A stretch of DNA of 64,000 nucleotides, taken from NCBI RefSeq assembly GCF_000744735.1, contig NZ_JQMM01000001.1, positions 620,001-684,000 on the forward strand. The letters are read 5' to 3'. The position numbers were made by a program, and so were the translations under genes. Shown piece by piece: positions 46,104 through 53,834 of the stretch. The DNA is from Porticoccus hydrocarbonoclasticus MCTG13d. GTDB taxonomy: Bacteria; Pseudomonadota; Gammaproteobacteria; Pseudomonadales; Porticoccaceae. Position 1 is the first letter of the stretch; every line of letters begins with the position of its first letter. Below the pieces are notes generated by a model, which had not been told where the DNA came from, searched no databases, and worked only from the letters and a program-made list of their open reading frames with translations.

Positions 46104-47372
46104 ATGGGAAAGTTAAAATTACACTGGCAAATGTTGATTGCGATCCTTGCCGCCGTCGTCATCGGCCTCCTGTTCGATGTGAAAACCACCGTGCTGGGTG
46201 TGAGCCTCTACAGTATCTTTGACTTTATCGGGGTGCTGTTTCTTAACGCGCTGAAGATGCTCATTGTGCCCTTGGTGATGTCCTCAATCATCGTGGGTAT
46301 CGCCGGTCTGGGCGGCAGCGACAATCTCGGGCGGCTAGGTGCCAAGACCATTGGTTTCTACCTTTGCAGCAGCCTGCTGGCAATCTTGGTTGGTTTGTTG
46401 CTGGTCAATCTCCTGTCCCCCGGCGTTGTTGACGGTGAGGCAGCGGGTAGCCGGCTCAATCTCAGCGAACCGGAGGCGGTAACTTCCCAGCTGGCAGCTG
46501 TCGAGGGCCGGGGTGTCGGAGATATTACCGGAGTATTTCTGCGCATGGTGCCGCCCAATATCGTCAAGGCAGCGTCGGATGGCCAGATGTTGGGGCTGAT
46601 TTTTTTCAGCCTGCTGTTTGGGGTGTTCATGACTCGCATCAGCAAAGAACCTGCGCAGACCCTGTTGGGTTTCTGGAATGGTGTTTACGAGACCATGATG
46701 GAAATTACTCTGTTCATCATGAAATTTGCACCGCTGGGCGTGTTGGGGTTGGTCGCCAAAACCATCCTGGCTACCGGGTTTGATGCTTTCCAGCCTTTGA
46801 TGATGTTTTTTATTACGGTGGTGCTGGCATTGGCGATTCATACTTTTGTTATCCTTGCACTGGTGCTGCGATTCGCCGGTCTGAACCCGTTGAAGCATTA
46901 CCGGGCCATGCTGCCGGCCATGCTCACCGCATTTTCAACAGCCTCTTCATCCGGTACGTTGCCGGTGACGATCGAATGTGTAGAAAAAAATGCCGGGGTA
47001 TCCAATCGCACCAGTGCCTTTGTGCTGCCCCTGGGTGCGACGATCAACATGGATGGCACGGCCCTCTATGAATGCGTTGCCGCTATCTTTATCGCCCAGG
47101 CCTATGGTCTGGAGCTCAGTTTTGTCACCCAGTTTACGATTGTGCTGGTGGCGCTGCTGACATCGATTGGGGTGGCGGGGATTCCGTCGGCCAGTCTGGT
47201 GGCTATTACGGTGATTCTCGGGGTCATTGGCCTGCCGCTGGAAGCGATCGGCATGTTGCTGGTGACTGACCGTATTCTGGATATGTTGCGAACCTCAGTG
47301 AACGTTTTCAGTGATTCCTGTGGCGCAGTGGTCATTGCCAGAAGTGAGGGTGAGCAGGGTTTGCTCGTTTGA
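46104..47372 (+). CDS. Dicarboxylate/amino acid:cation symporter (SDF family)
   Basis: Inner-membrane Na+ or H+ coupled symporter, 422 aa, eight helices with two hairpins. The serine-rich hairpin TASSSGTLP, the NMDGT motif and the DMLRTSVNVFSDSCGAV segment are diagnostic of glutamate/aspartate/C4-dicarboxylate carriers; the exact substrate is not resolved. AGGAAA precedes the ATG; 58 bp after the previous gene, so they may be co-transcribed. A terminator follows at once. Confidence 0.92.
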   Translation: MGKLKLHWQMLIAILAAVVIGLLFDVKTTVLGVSLYSIFDFIGVLFLNALKMLIVPLVMSSIIVGIAGLGGSDNLGRLGAKTIGFYLCSSLLAILVGLLLVNLLSPGVVDGEAAGSRLNLSEPEAVTSQLAAVEGRGVGDITGVFLRMVPPNIVKAASDGQMLGLIFFSLLFGVFMTRISKEPAQTLLGFWNGVYETMMEITLFIMKFAPLGVLGLVAKTILATGFDAFQPLMMFFITVVLALAIHTFVILALVLRFAGLNPLKHYRAMLPAMLTAFSTASSSGTLPVTIECVEKNAGVSNRTSAFVLPLGATINMDGTALYECVAAIFIAQAYGLELSFVTQFTIVLVALLTSIGVAGIPSASLVAITVILGVIGLPLEAIGMLLVTDRILDMLRTSVNVFSDSCGAVVIARSEGEQGLLV

Positions 47373-47374
47373 TT

Positions 47375-47400
47375 AAAGCCCGGTACATCGCCGGGCTTTT
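47375..47400. terminator. Intrinsic terminator between the symporter gene and pit
   Basis: AAAGCCCGG and CCGGGCTTT form a 9-bp stem with a 7-nt loop, flanked by A and T runs; it lies between convergent genes and can work both ways. Confidence 0.85.
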
Positions 47401-47411
47401 GGCTTCTCCCG

Positions 47412-48686
47412 TTAGCCGAAGATGCTCTTGATTACATAGAAGAACAGAATCGCCAGCCCGGCGCCGGCGGGCAGGGTCACGAGCCAGGACATGAAAATTG
47501 TGCCGACGACGCGCAGATTGAGGGCTGCGATGCCGCGGGCCAACCCGACACCCAGTACGGCACCGACCAACGTGTGCGTCGTGGAGATTGGCAGGCCAGT
47601 GCCCGATGCCAGTACCACGGTTGCCGCAGCGCCCAACTCGGCGGCGAAGCCCCGGCTCGGTGTCAGTTCGGTAATTTTTTTCCCCACGGTGCCCATGACT
47701 TTGAAACCATAGGTGGCCAGCCCCAGTATGATGCCAATCCCGCCAAGCAACAGAATCCAGCGCGGCATTGCAGCTTGTGCCTCAACAGCCCCCGAGTTGA
47801 TCACGCTGACGACGGCTGCCAGTGGACCGACCGCATTTGCCACATCATTGGAACCATGGGCAAATGCCATGGCGCAGGCGGTGAAGATCATCAGCACGGC
47901 AAAAACCCGTTCCACACTGGCAAACCGGTTGTTTTTTTCCGCTACTTCATCCCGTTTAACCCGTTGCAGTAACAGCGTTCCCAGAGCCATGACCAGTAGG
48001 CCAATCACAATGGCAATCAGCGTGCATTGGCCGAAAGAGAGGCTGATACCCATGTCCCGGAAAACATATTTGACGCCTTTGAGCATGGTCACCATGGCAA
48101 TCAGAAAGCCGACGGCAAACATATAAAAAGGGATAATTTTCTTGGCCCGCATAAACGGGTCGTCCTGGGTCAGGATAAGCTTTTGTACACTGCGAAACAG
48201 CATGTAAGAGAGAGCCCCCGCCAGCAATGGTGAGACGACCCAGCTGGCGACGATATTGCCCACCTTGCCCCAATTGACTGAATCCACAGAAATTCCCACT
48301 GCTGCAAAGCCAACAATGGCACCCACGATGGAATGCGTGGTCGAGACCGGCCAGCCCATGATGCTGGCCAACATCAGCCAGGTTCCCGCAGCCAGTAAAG
48401 CCGACATCATGCCGAATACCAGGAGTTCCGGTGAGTTGGCCAGTACCGACGGATCAATGATGCCTTTGCGTATGGTGTCAGTGACGGCACCGCCCGCGAG
48501 ATAGGCACCGGCAAACTCAAAGACCATGGCGATGAGTATGGCCTGTTTGACAGTCAGTGCCCTGGAGCCCACCGAGGTGCCCATGGCGTTGGCTACGTCG
48601 TTGGCCCCGACTCCCCAGGCCATGAATACGCCAAATACACAGGCGAGGATAATCAATAACTGACCGTGTTCAGCAAGTAGGGTCAT
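47412..48686 (-). CDS. pit: Low-affinity inorganic phosphate transporter (PiT family)
   Basis: Inner-membrane phosphate/cation symporter, 424 aa with about ten helices. The two PiT signature repeats, GANDVANAMGTSVGS near the N-terminus and GSNDVANAVGPL in the second half, are both present. It lies 29 bp after the DUF47 gene on the same strand, a common pairing in which the DUF47 protein is thought to regulate Pit. See the repeat at 49438 for possible phosphate control. Confidence 0.95.
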   Translation of the reverse strand: MTLLAEHGQLLIILACVFGVFMAWGVGANDVANAMGTSVGSRALTVKQAILIAMVFEFAGAYLAGGAVTDTIRKGIIDPSVLANSPELLVFGMMSALLAAGTWLMLASIMGWPVSTTHSIVGAIVGFAAVGISVDSVNWGKVGNIVASWVVSPLLAGALSYMLFRSVQKLILTQDDPFMRAKKIIPFYMFAVGFLIAMVTMLKGVKYVFRDMGISLSFGQCTLIAIVIGLLVMALGTLLLQRVKRDEVAEKNNRFASVERVFAVLMIFTACAMAFAHGSNDVANAVGPLAAVVSVINSGAVEAQAAMPRWILLLGGIGIILGLATYGFKVMGTVGKKITELTPSRGFAAELGAAATVVLASGTGLPISTTHTLVGAVLGVGLARGIAALNLRVVGTIFMSWLVTLPAGAGLAILFFYVIKSIFG

Positions 48687-48715
48687 TGGTTTGAATTCCC
48701 GTTTTCTGGTTTTGG

Positions 48716-49396
48716 TTACCGGGCGAGAAGCAACTGTAGTTTGCCGCCCACACTCTGAGACAGATCGGCGACTTCGCCAATGATATCGATGACTTGATAA
48801 AGAAATATCACGTTGATCGGGGGTAAATCGAGTTCAAGTTTGAACAGATGATGCCGGATAGTCTGCTCGAGGTGATCACTTCTGTCTTCCAGCTTATCCA
48901 GGTCGTGGATCAGGTTTTCCACAAAGTCCACTTCCTTGCCGCTGAAACCGACTTCGAGCAGTTCATCGAGCTCATTGATGGCCTTGTGGGCCTGGCGGCA
49001 GGCTTCAATGGCCGACCCGACAAATTCGCTCATTTTTTCCTGCAGAGGTTCCGGGATTACCATTTTTCGGCCAAGCATCAGGCCGGCGATATCCTTGGAG
49101 CGGTTGGCAATGCGATCCTGCTGGCTGAGCATGTTAAGCAGATCGGTACGATCCATTGGCATAAACAGGCTCTTGGGCAATTGCAGACGAAGTTCCCGCT
49201 TCATAACATCGGCCTGATGCTCCAGGTCTGACATTTCGTCAAACACCTTGTCGGCCTGTTGCCAGTTTTCCGCAATCGCTGCAGCCAGAAAATCGGCGAG
49301 TTTCTCGGTACAGGAAACCACCACCGTCATATGGGCTTGCAGGGGACTGATGGGGGATTTGCCAAAGAGGTTGGAGAGAGGATTGCTGAAAACCAT
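48716..49396 (-). CDS. DUF47 (PhoU-like) Pit accessory protein
   Basis: 226-aa helical, cytoplasmic protein of the TIGR00153/DUF47 family, related in fold to PhoU. Characteristic are the HQADVMKRELRLQLPKSLFMP region and the DRSDHLEQTIRHHLFKLE stretch. AGAGGA precedes the ATG. It is the first gene of the DUF47-pit pair; known homologues modulate Pit activity, but the mechanism is not established. TATACT at 49431-49426 (minus) is a plausible -10. Confidence 0.92.
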   Translation of the reverse strand: MVFSNPLSNLFGKSPISPLQAHMTVVVSCTEKLADFLAAAIAENWQQADKVFDEMSDLEHQADVMKRELRLQLPKSLFMPMDRTDLLNMLSQQDRIANRSKDIAGLMLGRKMVIPEPLQEKMSEFVGSAIEACRQAHKAINELDELLEVGFSGKEVDFVENLIHDLDKLEDRSDHLEQTIRHHLFKLELDLPPINVIFLYQVIDIIGEVADLSQSVGGKLQLLLAR

Positions 49397-49436
49397 GAGA
49401 TGTCCTCTGTTCGTTGTAGGGCGCGAGTATAAGAAT

Positions 49437-49456
49437 CTGTCACATAAATGTCACAT
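49437..49456. promoter_or_regulatory. Candidate PhoB-type direct repeat upstream of DUF47-pit
   Basis: TGTCACAT occurs at 49438-49445 and again at 49449-49456, 11 nt apart, on the + strand. It sits 5 nt upstream of a TATACT -10 of the minus-strand operon, where a Pho box would replace the -35. The repeat is in the reverse orientation relative to that promoter, which is a caveat. Confidence 0.42.
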
Positions 49457-49494
49457 TTTTGCTCAAGTAAAATGACGAATGATTCAGTATGAAC

Positions 49495-51567
49495 CTAAAC
49501 TTGGCTGAAATGATCGGTTTCCCCCAGCCAGCGACGAATAATGGCGGACACCCGGTCGGGACTTTTGGTCAGTAACTTTTCAGCCGTGCGACGGATTTCC
49601 GGCAATAAATGGCCATCGCGTTGCAGGTCAGCAATATGCAGCATTACATCGCCGGTTTGCCGGGTGCCCAGCACTTCGCCGGGACCACGCAGCTGTAGAT
49701 CTTTTTCGGCAATCTGAAACCCATCATGGGTTTGTCGCATGATAGCTAAGCGCTGACTGCCAGCGGCGGAGAGTGGTGGGCTGTAGAGCAGGACACAATA
49801 ACTTTCCGCCTGGCCACGGCCCACCCGTCCCCTCAGTTGATGCAATTGTGCCAGTCCTAATCGCTCCGGATTTTCGATGACCATCAAGCTGGCATTGGGC
49901 ACGTCAACACCCACTTCGATCACTGTGGTGGCAACCAGTAGTTGGATTTCTCCCGCTTTAAAGGCCGACATGGTGGCAGCCTTTTCGGCCGGTTTGAGTC
50001 TGCCGTGAATGAGCCCAATAGGCAGCTCGGGCAACAACAGGTGCAAGGCATCTGCAGTTGCTTCCGCAGCCTCCGCTTCGAGTAATTCCGATTCTTCAAT
50101 CAGGGTGCAGACCCAATAGGTCTGGCATCCCTGCGCGCAGGCATTGCGCACCCGCTCTACCACCTCAAGACGACGCTGGTTGGAAATGACGACGGTGCTG
50201 ACCGGTGAGCGCCCCGGTGGCAGCTCATCGATGATGGAGCAGTCAAGATCCGCGTAAGCGCTCATCGCGAGGGTCCGGGGTATCGGTGTTGCAGTCATCA
50301 CCAGCTGGTGGGGGATCTGGCCATGCTGTCCCTTGTTGCGCAGGGCAAGACGTTGGTGCACACCAAACCGATGCTGTTCATCGATGATGATCAGACCGAG
50401 GCCGTGGAACTGGACCTGATCCTGAAAAAGTGCATGGGTACCGATGGCAATCTGAGCATCGCCAGTGCCGATCATGGCCAGCTGTCTTTCGCGGGCCTTG
50501 CCCTTGACTTTGCCCGTGAGCCAGGCGATTTGAATACCCAGTGGTTCCAGCCATCGGGTGAAATTATTGCGGTGCTGCTCGGCCAGTATCTCAGTGGGTG
50601 CCATCAGGGCCACCTGCCGCCCACTGGCGACACATTGTAATGCTGCTATTGCGCTGACGACGGTTTTTCCGGAGCCCACGTCGCCCTGTAACAGCCGTAA
50701 CATCGGACTGGGCTTCTCCAGGTCCTGCTTGATTTCCTGACTGACCCGCTGCTGGGCGTTGGTCAGCGGAAATGGCAGGGATGCCAGAAATTCCAACAGC
50801 ACCGTATCATCCCCTTTCAGCTCAGGGGCCCGGTGTTGTCTGATGGCTTGCCGAAGCCGCAGTAAGCTGAGCTGGTGTGCCAGCATTTCTTCAAAAGCCA
50901 GCCGTTGTTGGGCCGGGTGTTCGCCACTGGCCAGCAGATCGAGTGGGGCATCGGCCGGGGGTTGGTGAAGGAATTTTATGGCGTCTCCCAGGGACGGAGC
51001 TGCGTTGTCCTGTTCAAGAAATTCTGTCAGTGATCGGTCGCTCAGTAGGGCAAGTGCCTGGTCAATAATGGTTCGCAACCGCTGTTGGTTCACACCCTCT
51101 GCAACGGGGTAAACCGCTGTCAGATGCTGTTGCAGCGGCTGTTTCGCCGGATTTTCGTCGAGGAATTGGTACTCGGGATGGTACATCTCAAGTCCGGTGC
51201 TGCCCGCACGGACTTCGCCAAAGCAGCGCAGCTTGCCTCCACGGGCAAGGTTTTGTCGCTGGGCCGTGGAGAAATGAAAAAATCGCAGAGTGATAATCCC
51301 TGTGTGATCCTGTACCCGGCAGATCAGACTGCGGCGTCGGCCAAAAGCGAGATCGCAACCGCGAATATCTCCTTCGATGACGACATCACTGTTGGGTTGA
51401 AGTGCACCGATCGGCGTAATTCGAGTGCGATCCAGATAGCGGATGGGTAAGTGGAACAGCAGGTCCTGGACACTGTGAATACGCAGTCTGGCCAGTTTCA
51501 TGGCAAGTTGGGTTCCAACGCCCTTCAGGCGCGTAACCGGTAGCTGGTCAAGAACAACTTCGCTCAT
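49495..51567 (-). CDS. recG: ATP-dependent DNA helicase RecG
   Basis: Branched-DNA helicase that reverses stalled forks; 690 aa (E. coli 693). Wedge/OB domain in the first 180 residues, Walker A GDVGSGKTVV, motif II IIDEQHRFG, motif III VMTATPIPRTL, motif VI QLRGRVGRG and the C-terminal TRIP region. The ATG overlaps the oxyR stop by 4 nt, giving an oxyR-recG operon as described in Pseudomonas aeruginosa. Confidence 0.97.
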   Translation of the reverse strand: MSEVVLDQLPVTRLKGVGTQLAMKLARLRIHSVQDLLFHLPIRYLDRTRITPIGALQPNSDVVIEGDIRGCDLAFGRRRSLICRVQDHTGIITLRFFHFSTAQRQNLARGGKLRCFGEVRAGSTGLEMYHPEYQFLDENPAKQPLQQHLTAVYPVAEGVNQQRLRTIIDQALALLSDRSLTEFLEQDNAAPSLGDAIKFLHQPPADAPLDLLASGEHPAQQRLAFEEMLAHQLSLLRLRQAIRQHRAPELKGDDTVLLEFLASLPFPLTNAQQRVSQEIKQDLEKPSPMLRLLQGDVGSGKTVVSAIAALQCVASGRQVALMAPTEILAEQHRNNFTRWLEPLGIQIAWLTGKVKGKARERQLAMIGTGDAQIAIGTHALFQDQVQFHGLGLIIIDEQHRFGVHQRLALRNKGQHGQIPHQLVMTATPIPRTLAMSAYADLDCSIIDELPPGRSPVSTVVISNQRRLEVVERVRNACAQGCQTYWVCTLIEESELLEAEAAEATADALHLLLPELPIGLIHGRLKPAEKAATMSAFKAGEIQLLVATTVIEVGVDVPNASLMVIENPERLGLAQLHQLRGRVGRGQAESYCVLLYSPPLSAAGSQRLAIMRQTHDGFQIAEKDLQLRGPGEVLGTRQTGDVMLHIADLQRDGHLLPEIRRTAEKLLTKSPDRVSAIIRRWLGETDHFSQV

Positions 51568-52496
51568 GCAGCACAGGGTGGGCAGCTGGGTAGCGAGTTC
51601 ATTTTGATGGCTTCCCGCAGTGCATCGACTGCCTTGTGTCTTGGAAAGCTGGCCCGCCAGGCCAGTGCCACCGTTCGGCAGGGAACCGGATCTGCAAAAG
51701 GTCTGGTAATCAGTAACCCGTCTTTGTAGCCAGCGCCGATAGCTGCGGACTGCGGCAGAATGGTAATGCCCAGTCGGGAGGCGACCATATGACGCAAGGT
51801 CTCCAGCGAGCTGCCTTCGCTGTGGGTGCGAATCTGGCTCTGGGTTTCATCGAGGTGTTTGTTCAGGTTGGGTAAAGCCTCCCTGACCTGGTCGCCAAAG
51901 CAGTGGCCCTCGCCAAGCAACAGGACATTCTCGTCGTCCAGGTCGACGGGACGGATAGTCTTCTTTTTGCCCAGTGGGTGATCTTCGGGCATCAATACGA
52001 CAAAAGGTTCAGAGAATAGCGGTTGAGTAACCACGTCGGGTTCCGTAAATGGCAGCGCCACGATAATCACGTCCAGTTCGCCCTTGCGCAGTCGCTGTCG
52101 CAGTGTGGCGGTAAAGCCCTCTTCTACCACTAGCGGCATTTGTGGCACAGCCTTTTGCAATGCCGGAATGAAGTGTGGAAACAGATATGGGCCAATGGTA
52201 AAAATAGCACCCACATAGAGTGGCGCCTTGAGCTGATCTCTGCCGGCTGAGGCAATATCCTTGATGGACGCGCTTTCCTCCAGCACCCTTTGTGCCTGGG
52301 CGACCACCTGTTCGCCGATGGGAGTCGGTCGCACGCTGTTCTTGGAGCGTTCAAAAAGATCAACTCCCAGTTCCTGCTCGAGTTTTTTGACGGCGATACT
52401 CAGTGTGGGTTGGCTGACATGGCATAACTCTGCTGCCTGGCCAAAGTGTTGCTGTTGTGCCAACGTGACGATATAGCGTAATTCCGTTAAGGTCAT
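51564..52496 (-). CDS. oxyR: OxyR-type LysR regulator lacking the second redox cysteine
   Basis: LysR regulator of 310 aa, most like OxyR: winged helix (about 1-60) with AAELCHVSQPTLSIAVKKLE and a sensor domain with GEGHCFGDQV. Numbering matches E. coli: peroxidatic Cys199 is present, but the resolving position 208 is Leu (REALPN). The chain ends SCPPCAA, giving Cys305 and Cys308, a possible replacement thiol pair. Linkage to recG supports orthology. A one-cysteine sensor mechanism or resolution by the tail are alternatives; neither is proven. Confidence 0.88.
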   Translation of the reverse strand: MTLTELRYIVTLAQQQHFGQAAELCHVSQPTLSIAVKKLEQELGVDLFERSKNSVRPTPIGEQVVAQAQRVLEESASIKDIASAGRDQLKAPLYVGAIFTIGPYLFPHFIPALQKAVPQMPLVVEEGFTATLRQRLRKGELDVIIVALPFTEPDVVTQPLFSEPFVVLMPEDHPLGKKKTIRPVDLDDENVLLLGEGHCFGDQVREALPNLNKHLDETQSQIRTHSEGSSLETLRHMVASRLGITILPQSAAIGAGYKDGLLITRPFADPVPCRTVALAWRASFPRHKAVDALREAIKMNSLPSCPPCAA

Positions 52497-52560
52497 ACGA
52501 TGTTTCTCCAGCCGCTAATACGCCAATAATAGCCAAAGCAAATTGAAAAAGGAAAGACGA

Positions 52561-53424
52561 TTGAAAGTATTATTTATTGGTTGTGGTGACATCGGGGTTC
52601 GTTGCATTCACAAGCTGCAGATGCTGGAGGGGTGGACAGGCCTGGCGATGCGTCGCCATCCCGGTCGGCTGCCTGCGACAATTCCATCGGTGACGGGAGA
52701 TATTTGCGACACCCCTCATCTCACTGAATTGCTGCTTAACGCCAGTATTGATGCCATTGTTGTTACGCTGACTCCGGGGGAGATGAGTGACGAAGGGTAT
52801 CGGGCCAGTTATGTGGCGGGTGCAGAGTCGCTGGCCATGGCGATTCGAGACAGTGGCTGGTGTTCTGGACCGGTGCTCTGGGTGTCCAGTACGAGTGTGT
52901 ATGGTCAGGGAGGGGGTGAGTGGGTTGATGAGTTATCGGACACCATTCCCGCATCCTATCGTGGTAAACGCTTACTTCAGGCAGAAGGCCTGATTGGCGG
53001 ACTTCCGGTGCCCGCTGTAGTGATTCGTTACGCCGGTGTTTATGGGCCCGGTCGGGGGCGTATGCTTGCGCAACTACACAGAGGGGAGCTGGCACCGCCA
53101 CACCCTGTTCAGTGGAGTAATCGCATTCATGCAGAAGATTGCGCCGGGGTGCTGGTGCATTTGCTACATCGCTACCGGGACGATAGGCCGCTGCACAGCC
53201 TCTATCTTGCAACGGATAACGAACCTGCGCCTCTCTATGACGTGCATCGGTGGCTGGCAGAGCAATTGGACATAAACATGACTGATACTGTTACAACAGC
53301 CAGTGCCGGCCGGGCCGGTAATCGGCGTTGTAGCAATCAACGTCTGCTAGAAAGCGGCTACCGGTTTCTTTACCCCACTTTCAGGGAAGGCTACGCTGCG
53401 CTGATATCCGAATCGCCGGAGTAG
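52561..53424 (+). CDS. NAD-dependent epimerase/dehydratase family protein (YeeZ-like)
   Basis: 287-aa extended SDR-type protein. The dinucleotide loop is the variant GCGDIG near the N-terminus; WVSSTSVYGQGGGEWVDE and YAGVYGPGRGR are typical of the family, while the usual YxxxK is not clear (SYRGKRLLQAE occupies the place). Substrate unknown. TTG 52561 follows AAGGAAAG at a good distance; a TTG at 52543 has no ribosome site. Divergent from oxyR. Confidence 0.82.
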   Translation: MKVLFIGCGDIGVRCIHKLQMLEGWTGLAMRRHPGRLPATIPSVTGDICDTPHLTELLLNASIDAIVVTLTPGEMSDEGYRASYVAGAESLAMAIRDSGWCSGPVLWVSSTSVYGQGGGEWVDELSDTIPASYRGKRLLQAEGLIGGLPVPAVVIRYAGVYGPGRGRMLAQLHRGELAPPHPVQWSNRIHAEDCAGVLVHLLHRYRDDRPLHSLYLATDNEPAPLYDVHRWLAEQLDINMTDTVTTASAGRAGNRRCSNQRLLESGYRFLYPTFREGYAALISESPE

Positions 53425-53432
53425 GCGGCTTT

Positions 53433-53816
53433 TCAGATGACCATAATACCGTCCATTTCCACGCCAACCCCTTTGGGCAATTCCTTGACACCAATGGCCG
53501 CCCGCGCTGGGTAGGGTGCAGTAAAATAGTGGGCCATGGCTTCATTGACAGAGGCAAAGTTGCCCATGTCAGTCAGGAAAATATTCAGTTTGACAATATC
53601 TTTTAGAGAGCCGCCAGCTTCCTCGCAGACGGCGGCCAGATTTTTGAATACCTGGTCGATTTCTGCGGAAATTCCCCCTTCCACTACCTGCATGCTGTCG
53701 GGGTCGAGTGGTATCTGACCTGACAGGTAAACGGTGTTACTGACTTTTATCGCCTGGGAGTAAGTGCCTATGGCGGAGGGGGCATTGTCCGTACTGATGA
53801 CGGCTTTATTTAGCAT
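53433..53816 (-). CDS. ridA: 2-iminobutanoate/2-iminopropanoate deaminase RidA
   Basis: Removes reactive enamine/imine intermediates released by PLP enzymes; 127 aa, YjgF/YER057c/UK114 family. [28 protein letters not shown] and the Arg in [14 protein letters not shown], which binds the substrate carboxylate, are present. It lies 18 bp after spoT in the same direction, as in Pseudomonas. Confidence 0.95.
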   Translation of the reverse strand: MLNKAVISTDNAPSAIGTYSQAIKVSNTVYLSGQIPLDPDSMQVVEGGISAEIDQVFKNLAAVCEEAGGSLKDIVKLNIFLTDMGNFASVNEAMAHYFTAPYPARAAIGVKELPKGVGVEMDGIMVI

Positions 53817-53834
53817 GGTTTTGTCCTCTAAGGA

